Part shown: in pieces, positions 55,229-64,000 of the stretch
How positions within the stretch are numbered: the stretch's first letter is position 1
Layout: each line of letters opens with the position of its first letter
DNA from: Euphorbia lathyris
Lineage: Eukaryota > Streptophyta > Magnoliopsida > Malpighiales > Euphorbiaceae
Direction of reading: 5' to 3'
Length of the DNA: 64,000 nt
Assembly (NCBI RefSeq): GCF_963576675.1
Contig: NC_088915.1
Span: 32,827,501 to 32,891,500, forward strand
The notes under the pieces: model-generated
What the model was told of the DNA's origin: nothing
Databases searched by the model: none
Seen by the model: the letters and a program-made list of their open reading frames with translations, nothing else
Translations under genes and position numbers: made by a program

Positions 55229-55865
55229 AACTCCCCCATTTTGATGTTGGCAAAACTATTCAGCGAAGAACTCAGTATTGAGCTCCCCCATGATAGTTGA
55301 CCTAATATACTTAGCAAACTCCCCCGTAAGGGTTGAGCTACTGACTTAGTTTTACTCTAAACATTTAAAGGTTTAATCGAGTAAGTCTAAGGTCAGTTTT
55401 CAGATATAGGTCAGCTCATGAAACATATTCTATTTTACTCAGTGTTTAAGCGGAAGATTTAACATTCAGAGAGCGCTGAGTAATTTGTTGTTCAATGAGT
55501 TTTATAAGACAATGTTTTATAAACATATAAGTCAATGTCAAACATGTTATCAGCATTGGGTTCAATCAATAAGTTTTATAAGCATTAAACATAGCTGATT
55601 CAATTGAAGATACATAATGACTTAATACACAGCATCGTATATAAAAATAATTCATAACTCAGGGTTTGAACAAAAGATGCAAGTATTGATATTAATATAG
55701 GTAGTCAGCGTTTACAAACAAAAGAACAAGACAAGCATAGAGACGCATGCTTAGCCTATACTGAGCTAGCCTATATCTATTTCTTTCTCTTTTATTTGGA
55801 CTGACTAGACTCATGCTGTGTTCTCGCTACTTCTTTCTCCCCCATTTTGTCAGCATCGGGAGGAG
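55229..55865 (-). mobile_element. 3' internal region of the minus-strand SIRE-like element
   Basis: It begins with the polypurine tract (minus-strand AAAATGGGGGAG) and contains three further ATGGGGGAG or CGGGGGAG-like blocks (near 55286, 55322 and 55840). SIRE elements have long 3' regions that sometimes carry an env-like ORF; none is visible here. The region is cut at 55866 by the next insertion. Confidence 0.75.
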
Positions 55866-57732
55866 TGTTGGAAATTAAGGCTAAGGTATAGCAGTGGAAA
55901 TATAAAAAATTTAGCCTATTTCCTTTTAACCATAGGATCCGTTAATCGTTATTTCATATAAAGAGGGATAAGAAGGAATACCTTTCGATGAACAATCTAC
56001 CGTTGTTAAAGAAGCGCCCACAATTCTTCTCCGAGATTCCAACCACAAAGTATAACACGGTGAGGTTAAGATAGAATCAACCCTTATGAGATGCAACCAA
56101 ATTAGATTGCCTCTAATTAACCAACACAAGATCAAAGAGAAAAGGAGATGAATGAGATTAATCAATTGACGGAAGCCGTATGAATTCTTATCCACGAACT
56201 AGGGGATGCGAATTCACTTTTTCTCTCTTAATGTAGGTTTCGAAAATCACAATAAGGGGATGGGATTGGCTTAGTCGAAATTCACACATTAGGGGGGTAT
56301 ATATAATAACTTGTATCTAAACCCTAGTTAGATAGGAATAGGTTACTTAATAGGAATTCAATTCGGAATATGATTCCTAATTATTATCTTATAATATATC
56401 TAATATATTTAGGATAATAATAAATAACCTAATTGGATAATAATAGGAGTATATTAATCTAATTAAAACTCCTAATTTAATTATCTCTCTTAATTAATTT
56501 AATTCACAAACCTAATCAAATTAGGATTAAGGGAATTAAAATAATTCCTTACTTACTATATACAAATTTCGGCCACCCCTAATTAAATGGGCCTTACTGG
56601 GCTCATTTGGGCTTCCATCTATTAATGACATCCATCTCTCTTTTGGTTCCAAGTCTTATGTGTGATCCATTAGGTTCTTACTACTTCTGGCCGTATGCAA
56701 CTATTAAATTAATTTCTTCAAGAATTATATTTAATCCTTGCATAACGGAATGATGTACTGAGTATGTTATTGGCAAGTCTGTAATCATTCCCCCAGAGTC
56801 CGTTAAGAAGACAGGTTGATTCTGTCGTTAACCCTTCCGTATTAGTTACAGTATAATTCGATCCTTTATCAACTACATCCTTGAACTGAATCTTATGACT
56901 ATGGGTGATGTCAAGTCACATATAGCGAGACGTTCATTTTACTTGTACAGGTCGAGTCAACTCAAATAGATAGGTTAAGTGAAATCTGTATTTCTACTCT
57001 TAAGCTATCACCTTGCAAGGATTTAGAGTCGAGTCTTCCACAAGCGATCCTTGGATATATCTCCCATTAATCGGGAGTGATAAATGCTCAATCCAATGTA
57101 TAACTACCCTGACATTACTTCCTGTGACACCCAACCTTTGCAGTTCACACCCCAGAGTCATCTCTGTTAAGGATCGTGGGACCACAGGATCAAAGTCTCA
57201 CATTCAGTAATTCAGGATGACCAATTAACATTCCTTTGAGTCTGAGGATTACTTATACCTATTAATACCAATGAGATGAACAGGTGACAAGGATGAATCT
57301 ACCCATCCTGTTATCTCAAATCGGATCCCCAATCCTAATGAATGACGTTTCATCAGATCTATGTAACTGTCCAGATATCTATATATATGAAGCTTGTGAG
57401 ATCAGCTTTCTGTCGGACAGAAGACATTGTTACATACAAGTCTCAACAGTGATATATCAATCCTAAACATATCACTTGACTTGGGGTGGTTTTAAGTTTA
57501 TTAGTTTATTATAAAGTTTTGTCTCACTTCATGCTTGTATGAACACTTTATAATCACTTTAAACAAACTTACGGATTTCCTTTTATTAGACTTTATTTAG
57601 TGCTTAAAAGGGATTGCCTTTATATAGTTATAAAACATATATCTCATTAAAACAAATGATATAAAGAACAATTCATTTACATTAAGTTTGTATCCTGCAA
57701 CAATTATCTATAGGACACACTAAACCCCAACA
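55866..57732 (-). repeat. 3' LTR of a minus-strand copia element (second family)
   Basis: On the minus strand it starts TGTTGGGGTTTAGTGTGTCC and ends TTAATTTCCAACA, 1867 bp. It is homologous to the fragment at 1379-2726. Short ORFs inside (for example 57000-57210) are not conserved with the other copy. Confidence 0.8.
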
Positions 57733-57830
57733 TACTGCCACTTGGACTAAAGCCAATTGTTTCTAAAACTTATCCTAGTAGAAGTTAAATGACGATCATG
57801 TACTTTCTGGGTTAAAGGCTTTGTCAACGG
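57733..57830 (-). pseudogene. C-terminal end of copia pol, minus strand
   Basis: On the minus strand the frame reads DPLTKP-type residues (PLTKPLTQKVHDRHLTSTRI), the usual C-terminal tail of copia RNase H/integrase polyproteins. A stop and a degraded polypurine tract precede the LTR. Only about 33 codons remain before the insertion of the plus-strand SIRE-like element at 57831. The rest lies right of that element, outside the window. Confidence 0.65.
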
Positions 57831-59165
57831 TGTTGAAACACCTTTCTACATAATTTTGATTTGACAAAATTGTTTAAGTATAATTAAAATACATATTCTA
57901 AACACACTAAGTTTAAATGCTTTGATTTATTCTACTAATGTGTTTGTTCAATGTTGAGTTATAAATGTTATAAGTCATAAGGATTGGAAGGCCCAAGCCC
58001 AATACGGAAGCCAAGGCCCAAGTCAAACAACTCAGTACACTCGGCCCGCGTATGTCAAGACGTTGCCGTTTTGAAACAAAATGCAACTCAGCAATCGGAA
58101 GGATCTAGAAGACCTTCGGGAACAACTTCACAATGAAGCTGCTGAGTAGTCTCGACATAGCGTACAAGACAGCAGCTGGCAAAGGAAAACTTCCAGACAA
58201 AGTGTTTCCCCTTTTGGCAAAGTTCAGACGATATAGTATGCTGTCCAGTTGACTTTACCATAAAAGGAGAGACCATCTGCTGAGCTGACCGAGGACAGAA
58301 GATACACGATTGTGATTGGCCGATAGCTCTGAGCAAGTCAGGATGACAACGACACATAGCCGTTTCCCTCCAACGGTTATTTCGAAATTTGAAATGACCG
58401 ATGCCCAGACGTCTCTATAAATAGTGCCATCACAAGCTTCACAAGACACAGAACTTGATCAAGCAGTTACGCTGACCAAATTTCTACACAAGTTCTGCAA
58501 GCAAGAAGCAAAGCAAATTCTTACACTACATTTCTCATATCTGTGTAAAAGTCTAGAGTGATTGTTAAATCGTCTAAAGTGTCTTAGCACATCTTTGTAT
58601 TAGGACAAAACACTTATCATTTCTAGAGATAGAAAGGAGAGGCTGAGTAATCGGTTTTAAGTACTCAGCGAGAGATTAGGATTGAGTAGAAGTATAGAGG
58701 AAGGTACTCTTGTCATACTCAATTGCTGATATTGTAAAGGGTTTGAGGCTCTACCTTTAAAGAGCTCAGTAGAGGATTTGAAATCTCGGAACGTGTTCCG
58801 GGGACAGGACGTAGGCTTAGAAGAAGCCGAACCTGGATAAATCTGCTGAGTGAAGTATTTCTTACCTTAACTCCTTATTTATATTGCTTGCTTTAAATAA
58901 CCAAAACTGACCAAGTAAAGAGGTCAAATTGAGTTGTGCGCGTTAAACGTCTGAGCTCAGGAATAGACTCCAAGTTCTATCTCCTGACTCAAGCTAAGAA
59001 ACTGACCTAGTCACCTGTTGACTAAGCCAGTATCTTGCTGTTTACTCAGCGCCGCTGTTAAAACCTTTTTCCTTAGGAAAAGAAGTCTGCCCTAATCAAG
59101 AAAAAGTTTAAATAGTTCCTAACCCCCTCTTGGAACTATACTTGCAACCTTACAAGGGACCAACA
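57831..59165 (+). repeat. 5' LTR of the plus-strand SIRE-like element
   Basis: 1335 bp from TGTTGAAACACC to ACCAACA. TATA box TATAAATA at 58415-58422; palindrome CGGAACGTGTTCCG at 58787-58800, identical to that in the other two LTRs. Confidence 0.92.
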
Positions 59166-59167
59166 AG

Positions 59168-59179
59168 TGGTATCAGAGC
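59168..59179 (+). other. Primer-binding site, initiator-Met tRNA
   Basis: TGGTATCAGAGC lies two bases after the LTR. This is the standard plant copia primer site. Confidence 0.92.
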
Positions 59180-59228
59180 TTTAAAGCTCACTCTAAAAAG
59201 GTTTAACAACCTTGAGCTGATCCCTACC

Positions 59229-60968
59229 ATGGGCGAAAACAGCACTCGGTTTCTCCCTGGAAACCAAACAACTCAAATACTGCCTGAGGGGCTGTCCATC
59301 ACTAGGCCTCCCCTATTCTTCGGGTCAAACTATACCTTCTGGAAGAATAGGATGAAAAACTTCATTCAGGCTACAAACATGAGTGCCTGGCTATCTATAG
59401 TCCAAGGCCCATTTGTACCCGTTGAGGTTGTGGCTGGCCAAATAGTTGTAAAAGCTGAGGCCAAATGGACAGAGGATGATCTTAAGAAGCTTCAAAACCA
59501 TGCTTCGGCTATCAATATGCTTCACTGTGCGCTCGATGCTGCAGAATATAACAAAATCTCAGGTTGTGAGTCGGCGCAAGAGATCTGGAAAAAGCTGGAA
59601 GTCACCTACGAGGGAACAAACAAAGTAAAAGAATCCAAGGTGAATCAGCAGATGAGACTGTACGAGCTGTTCGAGATGAACAATGATGAGGGCATTTCAA
59701 ACATGAACGAAAGGTTCACCAACATCATTAATGAGCTCAAGAGACTTGGGAAAATCTTCACTGAGGAAGAATAAGTCAAAAAGATACTCAGGAGTCTTCC
59801 GAAAGACTGGCAAGCAAAGAAGACAGCAGTTGAGGAAGCTCAGGATTTAACCACCTACAAATATGACGAACTCATCGGTTCATTGCTGACCCATGAGATA
59901 TCCATGAAAAACTTTGAGGTGAAGGAAAAATCTGAAGACAAGAAACAGAAGTCACTTGTCATGAAAGCTGACTCCACTAACGGGAGCTCAACTGATGATG
60001 AGGAGATGGCTATGTTCACAAGGAAGATGAAAAGGCTGTTCAGGAAGAACGACAAATATTCTAAAAAGCCTTACAAAATTTTTGATAAGTATAAGGCAAA
60101 CTCAAGCGACAACAAATACAGAAAGGACAGCTCAAAGACCATTACATGCTTTGAGTGCCATCAAACTGGCCATATTAAGTCAAACTGCCCCACGCTGAGG
60201 AAAGACAAGAAAAGTGGTAAGAAAGCAATGGTGGCTACTTGGAGCGACAGCGATGAGTCTTCATCCACAGAAACTGAGGCCACCGAGTCAGCGAAGATAT
60301 GCTTCATGGCTGACGAACTTGCTGAGCCATGCGTCTCTGAGCATGCCGACCCATCCAAAGCATCAGATGATGAGGAGCAATCAAATGAGGTAATTTCTCT
60401 TCCCCAGCTCAGAAACGATATGGTTAATGCCCTGAGTGATCTCTATACACTTGTCAAGAAGTGTAATAAGAAAGTTAGAGCACTCAGCAGGCGCTGTGAC
60501 GAAGTGGAAGAGGTCAAACTGAGTGACCTCAGATTCCTTCTTCAGGACAATTCGACTCTGCATGATAACATGAAGATCATACATGAGTATGTCTCTGAAG
60601 TCCAGTCAGCTTCAAAGAAACTGAGGAAGGACGTCACAACCATCCAGAACCAACTAAAGGTTCCAAATAAAAATAACATTCCTTTGAGAACTCAGTACCA
60701 AGGTACTCGGCAGAGATGGAATCCCCAGCGAAAAGTCCAGTGTGACTTTTGTGGGAAGTTAGGACACACCATTAAGGTGTGCTGGCACGCTCAGCACTGG
60801 GGTGCTGACAAGTCAGTAAAAAATCCTAAACAGAAGGTCAGTTGTGACTTCTGTGGAAAGAATGGCCATACTGTCCATGTATGTCGCCACAAAATAAAAT
60901 ATGATGCTATACCTGTTGCACTTAACAAGTCAGGACCCAAAAAGAATTGGGTACCTAAAAGGAACTAG
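59229..60968 (+). pseudogene. Copia gag (SIRE-like) with one internal stop codon
   Basis: The start is ATG at 59229 in an ACCATGG context (MGENSTRF). The frame has 579 codons including one TAA at 59772. Order: gag core (FGSNYTFWKNRMKNFI near residues 35-50; ALDAAEYNKISGCESAQEIW; LRSLPKDW just after the stop), a basic linker, a classic CCHC knuckle CFECHQTGHIKSNC near 60150-60191, an acidic region, a coiled-coil segment, and two further knuckles CDFCGKLGHTIKVC and CDFCGKNGHTVHVC near 60740 and 60845. It packages the RNA in the particle (family role). The single stop would remove everything after residue 181. Frame 59883-60968 is the same frame after the stop. Pol lies in the -1 frame. Confidence 0.85.
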
Positions 60969-60973
60969 TTACA

Positions 60974-63900
60974 ATGGAGGTAAGCCTGAGATGTGCCGAG
61001 AAGTCAAAGATGTGGTATATTGACAGCGCATGCTCAAGGCATATGACGGGTGATAAAACTCAGTTCATCACATTTGAGCGTAAACGAGGAGGGAGCGTAA
61101 GTTTTGGAGACAACAAGAAGGGTAAGATAGTAGGGTCAGGAACCATCGAAGGTAATCCTACTATTGAATCTGTCTCCCTAGTCAGCGGACTCAAATATAA
61201 CTTACTCAGCGTAGCTCAGCTATGTGACAATGGGAGAAAAGTTATATTTGATGCTACTGGATGTAAAATATACGAGGGTAAAACAAATGAGTTAATTTTA
61301 ACTGCCCCTTGGATAGATAATGTCTTTATGCTAGACTTAGAGAAAAAGTTTTCAAAAACTGTGTGCTTAGTATCAAAGGAAGAAAATTCCTGGCTATGGC
61401 ACAAGAGACTTGGTCATGTAAGCATGGACCTCCTGGCCAAACTAGCAAGAAAGCAATTGGTTGAGGGACTGCCTGAACTTAAATTTCAAAAAGATCAGTT
61501 ATGCCACGCTTGCCAAGCTGGAAAACAAACCAAGCAATCTTTTCATAGCAAAAATATTGTCTCAACTAAGCGTCCGTTAGAGTTACTACACTTGGATCTC
61601 TTTGGTCCAGTCCAGCCGCTGAGTCTGGGTGGAAGAAGATTTTCCTTGGTCATTGTAGATGACTTCTCTCGGTATACGTGGGTTATCTTGCTGACCAACA
61701 AGGATGAGACCTTTGAGACATTTTCAAAGTTGGTTAGAAAAATTGAAAATGAAAAAGACCTAAAATTAGCTCATATCCGAAGTGATAACGGTGGAGAATT
61801 CAAAAACCAAAAGTTTGTTGAATTCTGTGAAGCCAGCGGCATTGACCACAATTTTTCTGCTCCTAGAACACCTCAGCAAAATGGGGTTGTGGAAAGGAAG
61901 AACATAACTCTGGTTGAAATAGCCAGGACAATGCTGGATGAGCATAGGCTTCGAAAGTATTTTTGGGGAGAGGCTGTTAACACAGCATGCTATATTCTTA
62001 ATAGGGCTCTAGTTAGACCTATATTAAAGAAAACCCCCTATGAACTTTGGAAAGGACGAAAGCCCAATATTGGATACTTTCGTGCCTTTGGTTGTAGATG
62101 TTTTATTTTAAATACCAAAGATAGCTTAGCAAAGTTTGATTCAAAAGCTGATGAGGCTATCTTTTTGGGCTACTCAACAAACAGCAAAGCATACAGAGTT
62201 TTTAATAAACGAACTCAAGTTTTAGAAGAGTCTATACATGTAGAGTTCGACGAAACTGACCCTGCAGGTAGATACCAGCCGCTGACCGAAGATGATCCAC
62301 ACTCAGTAACCATCGCTGACCCAGAACCAGTTATTGAGTCATTCACAAAGAGGCTGACCAAGAGTAAGAGTGAACCTAAGATTACTTTTGCTGACCCATC
62401 TACTTCTGCAGAGATTGTTGAAACAGGAACAGCACAAGACATAAATCTACCCAAAGAAATAAGGATTCCAAGAGGGCACTCCGAAAGTGCAATCCTTGAC
62501 TCTGCTGGGAATACCCTGATGACAAGGAATCAACTCAAGAAGTACCTCAGCAATGTTGCTTTCGTCTCAGTACAAGAACCGAAGAATTTCGCTGAAGCTG
62601 AGTACGATGAATTCTGGATGATCGCAATGCAAGAGGAGCTCGATCAATTCAGAAGAAATGATGTATGGGAGTTAGTGCCTCATCCAAAGAGTCAAAAGAC
62701 CATCGGAACAAGATGGGTCTTCAGGAACAAGATGGACGAACAAGGAAACGTAGTCAGGAACAAAGCAAGGCTTGTAGCTCAGGGCTACAGTCAGCAAGAA
62801 GGTATTGACTACGGTGAGACCTTTGCCCCAGTGGCAAGGCTAGAGGCAATTAGAATTCTATGTGCATATGCATCTTACATGAATTTTAAATTATTCCAAA
62901 TGGATGTCAAAAGTGCATTTCTTAATGGAGTTATAAACGAGGAGGTTTATGTGAATCAACTTCCAGGTTTTGAGGACCCTAAGTTCCCAAACCATGTTTA
63001 CAAACTCAAAAAGGCTCTGTATGGCCTCAAGCAAGCACCAAGTGCTTGGTATGAGAGGCTGACCAGTTTCCTGCTGACTAGAAATTACGTCAGGGGTAAA
63101 GCTGATACAACCTTATTCATTAAGAAAAAGGGTAAAGATACCCTGCCGGCCCAAATTTATGTTGATGATATAATATTTGGTGCAACTAACGAATCAATGT
63201 GCAAGGAGTTTAGCAAACAAATGCAGACTGAGTTTGAAATGTCCATGATGGGAGAACTCAACTTCTTCCTCGGTCTTCAAATTAAACAAGGAAAGAATGG
63301 CATCTTCATCAGTCAAGCCAAATATGCCAAGGAGATTTTAAAGAAATATGACTTGGAAAATTGCAAGCCAATATCCACTCCTATGGGCACTGACACTGTC
63401 CTCTGCACTGATGAGAATGGTAAGTCAGTAGACAGCAAGTTATATCGAGGTATGATAGGCTCTCTACTTTACTTAATAGCCAGTAGACCGGACATTCAGT
63501 TTTCAGTATGCTACTGTGCTAGATATCAATCTAACCCTAAGGAATCTCATTACATTGCTGTAAAAAGAATCCTTAGATATTTGCAAAGCTCAGTGAACGC
63601 AGGGTTGTGGTATCCAAATACTCATGATTTTACACTCATCGGATACACTGACGCTGACTATGGACGGGATAAGCTGGAACGAAAAAGCACCTCTAGAGGA
63701 TGCCATTTCTTAGGAAGCTGTCTTGTATCCTGGTTCAGTAAAAAGCAGGCGTCAGTAGCCTTGTCTACCACTGAAGCTGAGTACATTGCTGCTGGTCATT
63801 GTGTTGCTCAAGTCCTATGGATTAAGCAACAGCTTGAAGACTATGGTGTTCAAACGAAGACAATTGAAGTCAAATGTGACAACAAAAGTGCAATTGATCT

Positions 63901-64000
63901 CTCAAAGAACCCAATTCAACACAGCAGAATGAAGCATGTCAGCATCAGACATCACTTCATTAGAGACCATGTACTCAAGGGTGAGATCAAGCTGACCTTT
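60974..64000 (+). CDS. Copia pol polyprotein (protease, integrase, RT, RNase H), open to window end
   Basis: A frame of 1009 codons without a stop runs off the window. The ATG at 60974 is the first in frame; the frame is open only from 60959, overlapping gag by ten bases in the -1 frame. Order: protease with [13 protein letters not shown] (Asp in DSA, residues 15-27); integrase zinc site H-x3-H with CHAC; integrase catalytic triad in [16 protein letters not shown] and [11 protein letters not shown] with [24 protein letters not shown] and catalytic YVDD near 63163; RNase H with [18 protein letters not shown] and CDNKSAIDL. All catalytic residues are present. Some relatives use a fused gag-pol; here a -1 shift or separate start would be needed. 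A C-terminal remainder and any env-like ORF lie outside. Confidence 0.9.
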   Translation, partial: MEVSLRCAEKSKMWYIDSACSRHMTGDKTQFITFERKRGGSVSFGDNKKGKIVGSGTIEGNPTIESVSLVSGLKYNLLSVAQLCDNGRKVIFDATGCKIYEGKTNELILTAPWIDNVFMLDLEKKFSKTVCLVSKEENSWLWHKRLGHVSMDLLAKLARKQLVEGLPELKFQKDQLCHACQAGKQTKQSFHSKNIVSTKRPLELLHLDLFGPVQPLSLGGRRFSLVIVDDFSRYTWVILLTNKDETFETFSKLVRKIENEKDLKLAHIRSDNGGEFKNQKFVEFCEASGIDHNFSAPRTPQQNGVVERKNITLVEIARTMLDEHRLRKYFWGEAVNTACYILNRALVRPILKKTPYELWKGRKPNIGYFRAFGCRCFILNTKDSLAKFDSKADEAIFLGYSTNSKAYRVFNKRTQVLEESIHVEFDETDPAGRYQPLTEDDPHSVTIADPEPVIESFTKRLTKSKSEPKITFADPSTSAEIVETGTAQDINLPKEIRIPRGHSESAILDSAGNTLMTRNQLKKYLSNVAFVSVQEPKNFAEAEYDEFWMIAMQEELDQFRRNDVWELVPHPKSQKTIGTRWVFRNKMDEQGNVVRNKARLVAQGYSQQEGIDYGETFAPVARLEAIRILCAYASYMNFKLFQMDVKSAFLNGVINEEVYVNQLPGFEDPKFPNHVYKLKKALYGLKQAPSAWYERLTSFLLTRNYVRGKADTTLFIKKKGKDTLPAQIYVDDIIFGATNESMCKEFSKQMQTEFEMSMMGELNFFLGLQIKQGKNGIFISQAKYAKEILKKYDLENCKPISTPMGTDTVLCTDENGKSVDSKLYRGMIGSLLYLIASRPDIQFSVCYCARYQSNPKESHYIAVKRILRYLQSSVNAGLWYPNTHDFTLIGYTDADYGRDKLERKSTSRGCHFLGSCLVSWFSKKQASVALSTTEAEYIAAGHCVAQVLWIKQQLEDYGVQTKTIEVKCDNKSAIDLSKNPIQHSRMKHVSIRHHFIRDHVLKGEIKLTF

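Larger units (their letters stand above)
57831..64000 (+). mobile_element. SIRE-like Ty1/copia retrotransposon, nearly intact, truncated by window end
   Basis: 5' LTR, initiator-Met primer site, gag with one stop codon, and a pol frame open to the window end. Large gag with three zinc knuckles and LTR length suggest the SIRE/Maximus group (inferred). The left flank is AACGG (57826-57830); the right TSD is not visible. Confidence 0.9.

Noticed and set aside
55229..55865. Env-like ORF of the SIRE-like element
   Set aside because: No long frame on the minus strand in this part; if one exists it would be beyond the nested insertion.

Overview
This window looks like nuclear DNA of a TE-rich eudicot plant. 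It has one ordinary intron-containing gene, for a mitochondrial m-AAA protease of the FtsH3/FtsH10 type. Almost everything else is plant transposable elements: Ty1/copia elements with initiator-Met PBS, Ty3/gypsy elements of the Tat/Ogre, Athila and chromovirus kinds, and Mutator, hAT, Stowaway and CACTA DNA elements, plus a satellite-like array. I cannot name the species.

Layout. 1-2.7 kb: 3' LTR of a SIRE-like copia element (body left of the window) inserted in the LTR of a second copia family. 2.7-5.1 kb: decayed Tat gag. 5.1-6.0 kb: decayed coiled-coil gene fragment (minus). 6.0-6.9 kb: LTR-like AT-rich DNA. 6.9-10.2 kb: short gypsy element with two LTRs, gag and protease but no RT or integrase. 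10.6-11.1 kb: hAT element with an exact 8-bp TSD. 12.0-17.0 kb: the FtsH gene (minus, 8 exons, 805 aa), with a Stowaway MITE and a Mutator-type element in introns. 17.6-36.6 kb: a Tat gag remnant split by a 17.2-kb Ogre-like element (18656-35848) with 2.7-2.9 kb LTRs, an Arg-tRNA PBS and a PPT, but no recognisable pol. 36.6-41 kb: copia LTR fragment and a broken gene of the 'putative gypsy type transposon' (PF04195-like) kind. 41.8-47.5 kb: hAT-type element, a CACTA terminus, then a tandem array with monomers of about 1 kb. 47.6-49.6 kb: Mutator-type foldback element with arms of about 1 kb and a 9-bp TSD. 50.0-64.0 kb: a four-deep nest: Athila (+) cut by SIRE-like copia (-), cut by a second copia (-), cut by a SIRE-like copia (+) whose pol frame is open to the window end.

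The FtsH gene is an island: repeats come within about 0.6 kb of its start codon and 0.9 kb of its stop codon, and occupy its introns, yet every exon junction keeps phase. The elements are mostly dead or non-autonomous. The SIRE-like copy at the right end is the least damaged.

The most unusual structure is the Ogre-derived element. Its TATA box sits in the loop of a 12-bp-stem palindrome, that promoter segment is duplicated in only one LTR, GC-rich arrays of palindromic units lie upstream, and its 11.6-kb interior holds a short gag-like ORF, a 4.5-kb degenerate repeat region and a 39-bp minisatellite. I do not see evidence for a wholly new cellular system.
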